Below, piece after piece: positions 1-7,846 of a stretch of 64,000 nucleotides of DNA (position 1 is its first letter; each line of letters opens with the position of its first letter). The DNA is from Clostridia bacterium (lineage in GTDB: Bacteria; Bacillota; Clostridia; Peptostreptococcales; Anaerovoracaceae), in assembly GCA_910575405.1 (NCBI GenBank), contig CAJTER010000003.1, positions 62,001 to 126,000 on the forward strand, given 5' to 3'. Under the pieces are notes generated by a model. The model was not told the DNA's origin. It saw only the letters and a program-made list of their open reading frames with translations, and did no database searches. Both the position numbers and the translations under genes were made by a program.

Positions 1-196
1 TAATATCCATGGGGCTGCTTTCATCCATGCCTCCTATTTTGGAAACAAATCCCGGAACCTTTCCTCCTGAAACTTTTCCCTTGTGGTTGGAGATCATGAC
101 CTTGCCGTTAAAGCTGTCCACTGCTTCTGTAATGATTCTGCCAATAGCTGCCTTGGAAAGGGATATGGTTCCTAAATCACTTTCTATTGTAATCAA
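1..196 (-). CDS. Asp23/Gls24 (DUF322) family protein, partial
   Basis: This is the N-terminal 65 codons of a gene that runs off the left edge. The translation opens LITIESDLGTISLSKAAIG and continues with FNGKVMISNHKGK, the pattern of small Asp23/Gls24-family proteins associated with the cell envelope and alkaline stress in Gram-positives. The start is a TTG at 194-196; an AGGAGG lies 8 bases upstream and no ATG fits. Lying near rpmB is the usual clostridial context, where this family often precedes a dihydroxyacetone-kinase-like gene. The exact function in this organism is not known. Confidence 0.75.
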   Translation of the reverse strand, partial: MITIESDLGTISLSKAAIGRIITEAVDSFNGKVMISNHKGKVSGGKVPGFVSKIGGMDESSPMDI

Positions 197-289
197 CTAA
201 ATAACCTCCTGATGGCCTTTTATTATATCCTAAAACAAAAGACTTGCACCATATGCATGCCACAAGCATACGCTAAATTGGGTGATGCT

Positions 290-484
290 ATGAATCAGAA
301 AAAATGCAGAAAAAAGAAACGAAAGGCAGCAGGCTCTAAATGTGAGGATATAAAAGACCTGGGTTTTGTCATGCTGGTATTCGGCATCGTGACCATCTGC
401 GCCTTTGTGCTGCCGGTAAAAGCATGGATTCTTCTTTTAGGATGCATTCTTATGATCTGCGGCATACGGCTGTACTGCAAGTGA
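290..484 (+). CDS. Small two-TM membrane protein
   Basis: A 64-residue protein with a very basic N-terminus (QKKCRKKKRKAAGSK) followed by two hydrophobic stretches, about residues 22-38 and 43-60, separated by a short turn (PVKAW). That is the layout of a helical hairpin membrane protein with its basic tail in the cytoplasm. The ATG at 290 is preceded only by a weak GGGTGA, so the start is moderately certain. It is divergent from the Asp23-family gene and ends just before a bidirectional terminator. I do not recognise a function. Confidence 0.5.
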   Translation: MNQKKCRKKKRKAAGSKCEDIKDLGFVMLVFGIVTICAFVLPVKAWILLLGCILMICGIRLYCK

Positions 485-509
485 TTTGTTTTTTCCCTGA
501 TAATTGAAA

Positions 510-541
510 AGACCTGCGCAACAGTCGGCACAGGTCTGATT
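510..541. terminator. Bidirectional terminator
   Basis: Perfect 7-bp stem AGACCTG (510-516) / CAGGTCT (531-537) lies between two convergent genes. It is followed by GATTTT on the plus strand and TTTTC on the minus strand, so it can serve both the small membrane protein and rpmB. Confidence 0.7.
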
Positions 542-545
542 TTCG

Positions 546-737
546 TTAAATGGCACGGTTCACTTTGTTTGACCGGATACATCTGGTACAAACGTTGGCT
601 CTTCTAACTCTCCCGTCTTCTTCAATTCTTACAGTCTGGATGTTAGCATTCCACTTTCTTCTCGTGTGCCTGTTTGAATGGGACACATTGTTTCCGGAAA
701 CTTGACCTTTACCACAAATTTCGCATTTTCTTGACAT
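546..737 (-). CDS. rpmB: 50S ribosomal protein L28
   Basis: Large-subunit ribosomal protein of 63 residues, the normal length for the bacterial family. It keeps two CxxC pairs (CEIC near residue 5 and CTRC near residue 51) that would bind zinc, making it a C+ form. The central NVSHSNRHTRRKW is the family signature. The start ATG at 737 has AGGAGGTGCGG just upstream. It is a single-gene unit ending in the terminator at 510-541. Its pairing with an Asp23-family gene supports a Clostridia host. Confidence 0.95.
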   Translation of the reverse strand: MSRKCEICGKGQVSGNNVSHSNRHTRRKWNANIQTVRIEEDGRVRRANVCTRCIRSNKVNRAI

Positions 738-860
738 TTACCGCACCTCCTTTAACTTATATTAAGCTTTCGCATAAATTCAAATTAATCCGAAAGAAGC
801 TCGAACAAATGATATTATATCATAATAAATTCCATGGTACAAGTATTTTTTCTTTATTAT

Positions 861-1385
861 TTACGAGGTTTCTTCCCAAAGGACAACTTTTCCCGTCTTT
901 CTCACCGCATCCATGTCGATAATGCGCTGGTTTCTGCTACCGCGGAAGGAAAGGGTCAAATCCCGCTGTTCCTTGATAAAGGGCCCATCAATCAGGAGCC
1001 TCGTATGATCCAAAAGATCGCCTACTGCTTCTTTTTGTTCGGCCATATCCTGCAGCTCTTCGTATGTATAGCCGGAAAAAGTAACAATATCCAGGCCGCG
1101 TTTTTCGATTTCCTCTGCCAGAGCGCAGAAGGCCTCCGGCTGGCAGAATGGCTCTCCGCCGCTAAAGGTAACGCCTGAAAGAAGAGGATTTTTATCGATC
1201 TCTTCTAAAAGCCGGGAAAGCTCTACTTCTTTTCCCATATCAAAATCATGGGTCACCTGGTTGTGGCATTCAAAACAATTGTGAGGACATCCCTGACAGA
1301 AAATCGTAAAACGAAATCCCGGTCCATCTACAATGGATTCCCGTGCCACACCCGCTAATCGGATTGTTTTGGGTTGTTTTATCAT
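861..1385 (-). CDS. nrdG: Anaerobic ribonucleotide reductase activating protein
   Basis: Radical-SAM activase that installs the glycyl radical on NrdD using S-adenosylmethionine and reductant. The 174 residues are standard for NrdG. The iron-sulfur motif CPHNCFEC (CX3CX2C) lies near residue 33, preceded by the GPGFRFTIFCQG segment, and FSGGEP near residue 75 is the SAM-binding GGE motif. Its start overlaps the nrdD stop by 4 bases, so the two are translationally coupled. Both act in the cytoplasm to make dNTPs without oxygen. Confidence 0.95.
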   Translation of the reverse strand: MIKQPKTIRLAGVARESIVDGPGFRFTIFCQGCPHNCFECHNQVTHDFDMGKEVELSRLLEEIDKNPLLSGVTFSGGEPFCQPEAFCALAEEIEKRGLDIVTFSGYTYEELQDMAEQKEAVGDLLDHTRLLIDGPFIKEQRDLTLSFRGSRNQRIIDMDAVRKTGKVVLWEETS

Positions 1386-3730
1386 AATGCTTCAAAACCT
1401 TCTTCCACTGTATGTTTTAGGCGATCGTGCTCTTCGGCTGCCTTTGCGTCATTAAAACGATCGACTGTGCCTACCAGGTATCCGGTAATACGCCGAATCC
1501 GTTCAAAACCTTCGTCCCCTTCATCTTCTTTTCGGTGGCAGTGAGGACATTCATTGTCAATAATACCTGTATACCCGCAAACCGGATCCCGATCAACTGG
1601 GTGATTAATCGATCCATAGCCTACGCCGCTTTCCTTCATGCAGCGGACGATTCGTTCAAAGGCATCCAGGTTTTTGCATGGATCTCCATCAAGCTCTACA
1701 TAGGTAATGTGTCCGCCGTTTGTCAGCGCATGATAGGGAGCCTCCAGCCGTATCTTATCAAAGGCTGATATATTGTAATAGACTGGGATATGGAAGGAAT
1801 TGGTGTAATATTCCCGATCTGTTACGCCTTCAATAATGCCGAACCGCTCTTTGTCAATGCGGACAAAACGTCCTGACAGCCCCTCTGCCGGTGTCGCGAT
1901 AAGGGAATAGTTAAAGCCCGTTTCCTCAGTAGCCTCATCCATCCGCTTTCTCATATAGCCGATGATTTCAAGACCCAGGCTCTGGGCCTCCTTGCTCTCC
2001 CCGTGATGGGTGCCGATTAAGGCTTTCAGACATTCCGCAAGGCCGATAAAACCGACGGTCAGCGTTCCATGCTTTAATACTTCGGCAACGGAATCGTTGG
2101 GTTTCAGCTTATCCGAGTCCAGCCAGATTCCCTGTCCCATGAGGAAGGGATAATTCTTTGCCTTTTTGGATGCCTGTATTTTGTAGCGTTCCATCAGCTG
2201 ATCCATACACAGGGACAGTTTGCGATCCAGCTCTTCAAAGAAAAAGTCAATATCTCCGTGAGCCTTAATGGCAATCCTCGGCAGGTTGATGGAAGTAAAA
2301 CTCAGGTTTCCCCTGCCGCCTACCACCTGTCTGTCCGGATCATAGGCATTGGCCATAACCCTAGTTCTGCATCCCATATAGGCAGCTTCCGTATTATGAT
2401 CGCCTTCTTTATAAAATTCCAGGTTAAAAGGCGCGTCAATAAAGGAAAAGTTGGGAAACAGCCGCTTTGCGGAAACCCTGCAGGCCAGCTTGAACAAATC
2501 ATAGTTGGGATCCTCCGGATTGTAGTTGACACCCTCCTTGATCTTGAAAATGTGAATAGGGAAAATTGCGGTTTCTCCGTTTCCAAGACCAGCCTCTGTT
2601 GCCAGCATGATATTTTCCGTAACCATTCTCCCCTCCGGCGATGTGTCGGTTCCGTAATTGATGGAGGAAAACGGAATCTGCGCTCCTGCCCGGGAATGCA
2701 TGGTGTTGAGATTATGTACAAATGCCTCCATGGCCTGATAGGTGGCTCTTTGGATTTCCCTGTTGGCATATTTGGTTGCCCGCCTCTGAAGCTTTTCAAT
2801 ATCCTCTTCTTTGCAGAATTCCTTTAAATATTCCCGCTCCCGCTCCTTATATCCGTTGTCGTCGGCCAGAATGGGGCAAATGCCGTATGTTTCTTCAATC
2901 TCTGCACCGATAGCTTTTGCCCGGTCGGCGCCATCTTCTACGTCATACAAAATGTCCAGCATTTTTCCAACATTTTTCCAGTACAGCTTTTTAAAGGTTT
3001 TTTTGACCCCATTGGCCATGCCATAATCAAAATCCGGTATGCTCTGTCCGCCGTGCTGGTCGTTTTGGTTGGACTGAATGGCAATACAGGCCAGAGCTGC
3101 ATAGCTTTGAATATCGTTTGGCTCCCTTAAAAAGCCGTGCCCCGTGGAAAAGCCATTTTTGAAGAGTTTTTCAATATCAATCTGGCAGCAGGTTGTGGTA
3201 AGGGTAAGAAAATCCAGATCATGAATATGAATATCACCATCTCTGTGGGCCCGGGCATGCTCCGGTTTTAAGACAAACATTTCATAAAACTGTTTAGAGC
3301 CCTCAGAACCGTATTTCAACATGGTTCCCATGGCAGTATCCCCATCAATATTTGCATTTTCCCTTTTTATATCATTATCCGCCGCATCCTTGAAAGTCAG
3401 ATCCTCATATATCTTCATCAGACGGGTATTCATATCACGAACCCTGGTTCGCTCTGCCCGGTACAGAATAAATTCCTTTGCCGTTCTGGCATGTCCGTTT
3501 TCGATGAGAACTTTTTCAACCGCGTCCTGAATCTGTTCTACTGTCGGTGTATCATTATGGCAGATTTCAGAAAGATAAAGCTCTACCTGGCCTGCAAGAT
3601 ACGTAGCAGTGTCTCGGTCCTTACCACCCAGAGCAAGCGCTGCCTTGTAGATCGCATCCGCAATTTTATCCACGTCAAAGTTCATGCTCCTGCCATCGCG
3701 TTTTATGATTGTTTTTATCGATGATTCCAT
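1382..3730 (-). CDS. nrdD: Anaerobic ribonucleoside-triphosphate reductase
   Basis: Class III ribonucleotide reductase of 782 residues that reduces NTPs to dNTPs under anaerobiosis. An ATP-cone allosteric domain fills about the first 100 residues (starting IKTIIKRDGRSMNF). The large catalytic barrel follows. Near the C-terminus is a zinc ribbon (CGYTG...CPHC, about residues 709-724) and then the glycyl radical loop RRITGYLVGT, about residues 735-744. The radical glycine should be in GYL. The start at 3730 follows AGGAGTGAGGGT. An NrdR-type box and a leader hairpin lie upstream. Confidence 0.95.
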   Translation of the reverse strand: MESSIKTIIKRDGRSMNFDVDKIADAIYKAALALGGKDRDTATYLAGQVELYLSEICHNDTPTVEQIQDAVEKVLIENGHARTAKEFILYRAERTRVRDMNTRLMKIYEDLTFKDAADNDIKRENANIDGDTAMGTMLKYGSEGSKQFYEMFVLKPEHARAHRDGDIHIHDLDFLTLTTTCCQIDIEKLFKNGFSTGHGFLREPNDIQSYAALACIAIQSNQNDQHGGQSIPDFDYGMANGVKKTFKKLYWKNVGKMLDILYDVEDGADRAKAIGAEIEETYGICPILADDNGYKEREREYLKEFCKEEDIEKLQRRATKYANREIQRATYQAMEAFVHNLNTMHSRAGAQIPFSSINYGTDTSPEGRMVTENIMLATEAGLGNGETAIFPIHIFKIKEGVNYNPEDPNYDLFKLACRVSAKRLFPNFSFIDAPFNLEFYKEGDHNTEAAYMGCRTRVMANAYDPDRQVVGGRGNLSFTSINLPRIAIKAHGDIDFFFEELDRKLSLCMDQLMERYKIQASKKAKNYPFLMGQGIWLDSDKLKPNDSVAEVLKHGTLTVGFIGLAECLKALIGTHHGESKEAQSLGLEIIGYMRKRMDEATEETGFNYSLIATPAEGLSGRFVRIDKERFGIIEGVTDREYYTNSFHIPVYYNISAFDKIRLEAPYHALTNGGHITYVELDGDPCKNLDAFERIVRCMKESGVGYGSINHPVDRDPVCGYTGIIDNECPHCHRKEDEGDEGFERIRRITGYLVGTVDRFNDAKAAEEHDRLKHTVEEGFEAL

Positions 3731-4021
3731 ACCCTCACTCCTTTTAAACTATTGAAAACCACTTGTAATACCGATAAATACCGAAGTTTCAAGTGGTTTC
3801 TGGCCATGTGTCATGTACATCTACGTACACCATATATTGTGGTCAGCCTCATTATCTCTCAAAAATTATACACCATTTAGATTGTAAGTCAAGGGGATAT
3901 TTGGATTTTATTTGTGGTCAAAAATGGATATCAAATACAAACCAACCAGTATCAATATCGGCATCCCGCATAATTAAAGGCAGACAGAGCCTTGCGCAGG
4001 GATCTGGAAATCTCAAAAAAA
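3731..4021 (-). promoter_or_regulatory. nrdDG leader: hairpin and NrdR-like box
   Basis: The interval upstream of nrdD holds no gene. Two signals are visible. A perfect 10-bp inverted repeat AAACCACTTG (3756-3765) / CAAGTGGTTT (3790-3799) would fold in the 5' UTR. Further upstream, ACACCATATATTGTGG at 3827-3842 matches 14 of 16 positions of the known NrdR box consensus (acaCwAtATaTwgtgt). A weaker, longer copy-like stretch starts near 3869. NrdR is the usual repressor of ribonucleotide reductase genes, so this is probably its operator. The rest of the interval shows nothing else. Confidence 0.65.
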
Positions 4022-4053
4022 CGTCGTACCATTAAAATGGTACGACGAAGCTT
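4022..4053. terminator. Strong terminator after the GNAT gene
   Basis: A perfect 12-bp stem CGTCGTACCATT / AATGGTACGACG spans 4022-4047. On the minus strand it is followed by seven T residues, and on the plus strand by AAGCTTTTTA. It ends the acetyltransferase transcript and may work in both directions. Confidence 0.85.
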
Positions 4054-4077
4054 TTTATACTGTTTCCCTAAGCGCGA

Positions 4078-4617
4078 TTATTTATCATGTATCTTTTCAA
4101 AGAATTCCGTTCTCAGCATAGACATCAAATGGAGATCATAATATCTGCCGTTTTTCTTTGTCGCGTTTCTTGCAATGCCTTCCTTTACAAATCCCAGCTT
4201 TTCATACAACGCAGCCGCCGCTTTATTGCCCGTATAATAATCCAGTGTAACCCGCTCCATATGCAGAAAAACAAAACAGTATTCGAGCAGCTCCAAAAGG
4301 AGCTCCTTGCCCAGTCCCATTTTGCGGTTTTCCTCTCCTGCAATGTATAGCTTGGTGATATCCAGGGAATCATGGGCCTTATCTAGCCTGCTGATGTAAA
4401 TTCTCCCAATTGGCTCCCGAATTGATTTTCTTACAATAGTAAACTGCAGCTTTGTAGGATCCAATTTGTCGGTAAACCACTCTTCGACCACATCTTTGTA
4501 GGTCCGATCCTCCTCGTAGGTGAGAAACTGGACTACATTCGGATCGGTTTCCCATTTTGCAAAATATTCGCAGTCTTCAAAAATAGTTTCTCTAATCACC
4601 AGGTTTTTCGTTTCCAT
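4078..4617 (-). CDS. GNAT family N-acetyltransferase
   Basis: A 179-residue protein of the RimJ/RimL/SpeG-like GNAT branch that would transfer an acetyl group from acetyl-CoA to an amine. It begins with the typical LVIRETIFEDCEYFAKWETDPNV. The acetyl-CoA loop is ENRKMGLGKELLLELLEYCF (about 112-131), and the C-terminal LDYYTGNKAAAALYEKLGFVKEG is the conserved beta-6/beta-7 region. The substrate cannot be told from sequence; spermidine and ribosomal-protein acetylases share this layout. It is a single-gene unit with its own terminator. Confidence 0.85.
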   Translation of the reverse strand: METKNLVIRETIFEDCEYFAKWETDPNVVQFLTYEEDRTYKDVVEEWFTDKLDPTKLQFTIVRKSIREPIGRIYISRLDKAHDSLDITKLYIAGEENRKMGLGKELLLELLEYCFVFLHMERVTLDYYTGNKAAAALYEKLGFVKEGIARNATKKNGRYYDLHLMSMLRTEFFEKIHDK

Positions 4618-4747
4618 AAATATTCTTCTCCTTAGAAAGGAATTATTAAGATTTCGTGAAATCTATTTAAAATCCCTACCTTTGCCATTAACTATATGCT
4701 ATTATTATAAAGGATTTTTAATAATAAACAAGGAGAATTTCAAAATT

Positions 4748-6148
4748 ATGAAGCGATTTTTTTCCATTTTTCTTCTCCTCGCTTTAACTGCTGCCTTTTT
4801 TCTCTTGTCAGGCTGCAGTCAGGAGGAAGAAGATACACGGCTTTCTACTGCGGAAAGTTTGGAAACAAATTACAATATGCTGACAAGTCAGCTTGAGAAT
4901 ACAGAGGACTTTCAAGCTGTATCCGATTATCTGAAAACCTGGGCGGATGAGAATGAAATTGATGTAAAGACCAGCAATGATCGATATATTGTTCTTTCCA
5001 AGGCCGCCTCTGAAGGGTATGAAGATGCGGAAACCTTTACCCTCCACTGCAGCATTGTACTGGATAATGAGGAAGAAAAAGAAGAAAGCCTGGAGACTGC
5101 CGCTGCTGCTATGACCGCTCTTTACCGGGCCGAACACCACGGCACACTGAAAGCGATTTTCACTCTGGAGGCTTCGGGAGAAGTAGAGGGCGCTGCTGCT
5201 CTGGGGGACAAACAGCTGAAAGGGGATAATTTTATTGAGCTTGCCTACAGCGGAAAAAAGAAGCTGTACAACAGTATTGCTGCATCTTCTGAAATTCTAA
5301 TTTCCAGAGATATCAAAAAGACATCACCCAAGTATACAAAAGCTTACAAGCTGCGGCTTGTGGGTTCTCCAGGAAAAAGCCCCTATCTGCACAGAGGCAT
5401 GTATCCCAATGCAATTAAAATGATCGGGGATCTTCTGGCTTCCTGTCAAAGCTCCAGCGTACTTTTTGAACTTGCTTCCTTTTCTGGCGGACAGGCATCC
5501 TCCCAATATCCTGCACGGGCCGCAGCAGTTATCGTTCTGCAGGAAAATGATGTGGAGAGCTTTACCCGCAGATTTGAGGCTTCCTACGAAAAGGTGGAAG
5601 AATATTATGAAGAAGCGGAAGAGCCTTTTGAATATACCATGGAGGAAATCGATGTCCCCAAAAGGGTCATTTCTCACAGTGACACGGTTAATATTGTAAG
5701 CCTGATGTACACCATCATAAACGGTACTTATCTCCGCTCTGATGGAGGCGAGGGAGAAATTATGGCAGCCTCCAATATTGGTATTATCTCCACCAAAAAT
5801 GAGAATTTTCAGGTTCATATTAACGCCCGAAGCCTTGAAAATAATTTGATGGAAGAAATGCAGTCAGTCTTTAAGACTACATGCGGCCTTTGTGATATTC
5901 ACTATAAGGAGATCAGCTCTGAGCCCCTCTGGTTTTCACCGGAAAAGACACCCCTGATTCAGGCGCTGGCAGAGGGTCTGGATACAGAGCCTTCCGGCGA
6001 GCTCGAAAACAAGTCGGCTGAGCTTTTTCTGCATAGAAATCCAAAGCTGAACCTTGCCATATGGGGTATGGATCTGGATAGCGCGGAAAAACATCTTTCC
6101 GTACTGTTTGATTATATGGAAAGCTTCGGAACGTCACAGGAAACATAA
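4748..6148 (+). CDS. Putative lipoprotein of unknown function
   Basis: A 466-residue exported protein. The N-terminus MKRFFSIFLLLALTAAFF followed by LLSGC is a lipoprotein signal peptide, with lipidation expected on Cys 21. The start ATG at 4748 has AAGGAG 11 bases upstream, which excludes the longer reading frame. The mature part is acidic, starts EEEDTRLSTAESLE, and shows no motif I recognise. It contains a repeated preference for short acidic helices (EKVEEYYEEAEEPFEY). It probably sits on the outer face of the membrane. It is followed by a clear terminator and appears monocistronic. Confidence 0.7.
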   Translation: MKRFFSIFLLLALTAAFFLLSGCSQEEEDTRLSTAESLETNYNMLTSQLENTEDFQAVSDYLKTWADENEIDVKTSNDRYIVLSKAASEGYEDAETFTLHCSIVLDNEEEKEESLETAAAAMTALYRAEHHGTLKAIFTLEASGEVEGAAALGDKQLKGDNFIELAYSGKKKLYNSIAASSEILISRDIKKTSPKYTKAYKLRLVGSPGKSPYLHRGMYPNAIKMIGDLLASCQSSSVLFELASFSGGQASSQYPARAAAVIVLQENDVESFTRRFEASYEKVEEYYEEAEEPFEYTMEEIDVPKRVISHSDTVNIVSLMYTIINGTYLRSDGGEGEIMAASNIGIISTKNENFQVHINARSLENNLMEEMQSVFKTTCGLCDIHYKEISSEPLWFSPEKTPLIQALAEGLDTEPSGELENKSAELFLHRNPKLNLAIWGMDLDSAEKHLSVLFDYMESFGTSQET

Positions 6149-6162
6149 AACACTTTATTTTG

Positions 6163-6206
6163 AGGCAGCCTGTTTCTCTCCTTTCGCAGGCTGCCTTATC
6201 TATTTT
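6163..6206 (+). terminator. Terminator of the lipoprotein gene
   Basis: Perfect 10-bp stem AGGCAGCCTG (6163-6172) / CAGGCTGCCT (6187-6196), then TATCTATTTTG. It lies 15 bases after the lipoprotein stop. Confidence 0.8.
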
Positions 6207-6235
6207 GAAAAGGGACTGCTGCATTAGAAAAATAT

Positions 6236-6546
6236 CTAATTTTTACTTGGCGCCAGGCTTGTCAGACAGGAGATTAGGATATGCACGTGATCTTTTCCCA
6301 CACTCCCTTGCAAAATCGTGATATTTCTCGCTTGGCAGCCCTGGCGAATCAACTCCCTCGTCCTTCTTCCAATTTTCCCTTTCAGAACTCCATACCGATA
6401 TTTTGTATTCCATATCATGTGATATTTAATGTCATACACTGCATGTCCATTTCTTTGATATCTATCCATACTCTTCACCTCTTCCTTGAGTATGGACGAT
6501 TAATTGGAAGGCGAAAAGCGTATACCGTCTTAAGACGGTGGAGTTA
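6236..6546 (-). pseudogene. IS200/IS605-like transposase TnpA, truncated, with left end
   Basis: Remnant of an IS200/IS605-type element. The reading frame 6236-6478 gives 80 residues against roughly 130-150 for a complete Y1 transposase. It keeps AVYDIKYHMIWNTKYRYGVL and the HUH metal-binding segment KDHVHILIS, but stops at SLAPSKN, before the catalytic tyrosine helix. The element should therefore be inactive. Upstream (6525-6540) is the perfect palindrome CCGTCTTAAGACGG, the subterminal hairpin expected at the element's left end. No TnpB gene is present. Confidence 0.75.
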
Positions 6547-7061
6547 AACCCCACCTGTGGAGCTTAAATTTCTTTCTTCGGGGTAAACAGGGGCTGTTCC
6601 CTGAATAAAGTCCACACGCCTTTAGGTTGTGGATTTGGATTGTGGCTGACACAATCCGATGCTCGACACGTCGTCACAAGTTCCGTATCGCTCATTTCCG
6701 TGCAAGCACGGAAAATCACTCACTTCACTGCTCCTTCTTTTCCCAAAAAGTCTAGCGACTTTTCGGGAACCCTGTTTCCTGTGCAGCGGCATTCTTAACG
6801 CCTGTCTTACCCTCCGAAAAGAAAATCCTATGTCCTTGCACCTCCGTTCTGGATTTTATTTCTCTTGACTTTTGGATAAATGAAAAAGCCGCTACACAAC
6901 ATTACGAATGACAAGAGCGTTTCTCCTGTTTAGATTCGCAATGCTATGTAACGGCTTTGAGATTCAAAACCTTGCTGCCATACGCCAGCCGAAAAAGGCA
7001 GCATATTTTCGGCGGCGGTCAGTTTATCCGTTGGCTGACATTCCATTCTTCCATTTATGTG
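6547..7061. other. Non-coding stretch with an imperfect inverted repeat
   Basis: About 500 bases without a supported gene between the IS remnant and the sigma-like fragment. The main structure is a 25-bp imperfect inverted repeat with arms 6885-6909 and 6934-6958 (AAAGCCG.TACA... / ...TGTA.CGGCTTT, about five mismatches) around a 24-base loop. Short stems also occur near 6720-6760 (CCGTGCAAGCACGG and AAAAGTCTAGCGACTTTT). This looks like leftover mobile-element end or leader DNA. I see no open frame resembling a known protein. Confidence 0.4.
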
Positions 7062-7307
7062 CTATTTCATTTTCAATCTTCCAATTCCCTCATGGGTATT
7101 CCGTTCCCTGTCTGCCATTCCCTTAAGGTATTCGCCGAAGTCGCTTGTCCAATGGTAAAACCGCCTGTTGGAATTGAAGTCTGCCCTGTCGTCTATGCGG
7201 ATTCGTTCAATGATGGTTTCATCAACTCCGTGTTCCCTCAAAATTTTTTCCTCGGCATCTTTCCAGATAAGCCATTTCCTGTTCTCCAGTCCGTTGTTGT
7301 ATGCCAT
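7062..7307 (-). pseudogene. Sigma-70-like mobile-element regulator, fragment
   Basis: An 81-residue frame starting MAYNNGLENRKWLIWK. The ATG at 7307 has GGAGG at the right spacing, so the longer upstream frame is not used. The opening, with KDAEEKILREHGVDETIIERIRIDD, resembles the N-terminal part of short sigma-70-family proteins carried by conjugative elements of Firmicutes, from memory. Those proteins are longer, so this is probably a truncated copy. Neighbouring debris (IS200 fragment, broken response regulator) agrees with decay. Family call is tentative. Confidence 0.4.
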
Positions 7308-7389
7308 TCTTTTTTCCTCCAATCTGAAATTTCTGACAAAGGATATAAAAAAATCCCTCCAAACTTCAAAACAGATTTGGAGAGATGCT

Positions 7390-7700
7390 TTACCTACGAT
7401 TATTGAGCGTGACAAGGCAGTCCACCAAAAGTGCCATTTTTATATCCAAATTGTAGTTACTTCCAGAAAGCAGAATAAAAGAAATGTTTCTATGGTTTTT
7501 CTTTACTTCCTGCAACAAATCTACGCCTGTTCCATCACTCATATAGAGGTCAGAACATATTAATCAATCGCGTTTTGCTTGAGAATATCTATCGCTTCCT
7601 GTACTCCTGTGGCAGTATATGTTTCAAAATATTTAGACAACGCTGTATCTAAAATTTTTAAAAAACTCTGTTCATCGTCCACTAGTAATATTTTCTTCAT
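7390..7700 (-). pseudogene. Response-regulator receiver domain, frameshifted
   Basis: The first frame (7560-7700) reads MKKILLVDDEQSFLKILDTAL, a CheY-like receiver start with the acidic DDE pocket, and stops after 46 residues. In the next frame the sequence continues LICSDLYMSDGTGVDLLQEV, supplying the phosphoacceptor Asp and following loop, then RNISFILLSGSN, ending at 7390. A single missing base near 7560 (GATTAATATG where GATTTAATATG would be in frame) explains the break. The Lys-containing end of the receiver is also degraded. This is a dead regulator gene. Confidence 0.7.
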
Positions 7701-7784
7701 CGCTTCAACTCTCTTTTTGATAAACCTATTTTATTGTTTTTCGGATACAATTAGATCAATTTCAGCTTACAATACAGTAAGCTA

Positions 7785-7824
7785 AAAAGGGCGGGCAATT
7801 CCTAATTCAAGAATTGCCCGCCCC
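7785..7824 (-). terminator. Terminator of the interrupted exporter operon
   Basis: Perfect 13-bp GC-rich stem GGGCGGGCAATTC (7789-7801) / GAATTGCCCGCCC (7811-7823), followed on the minus strand by TTTTTAG. It lies 23 bases past the permease stop. Confidence 0.9.
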
Positions 7825-7846
7825 TATGATAAATTGAAATTATTAT

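Noticed and set aside
9-200. Plus-strand ORF at the window start
   Set aside because: The opposite strand encodes a clear Asp23-family N-terminus with a ribosome binding site and TTG start.
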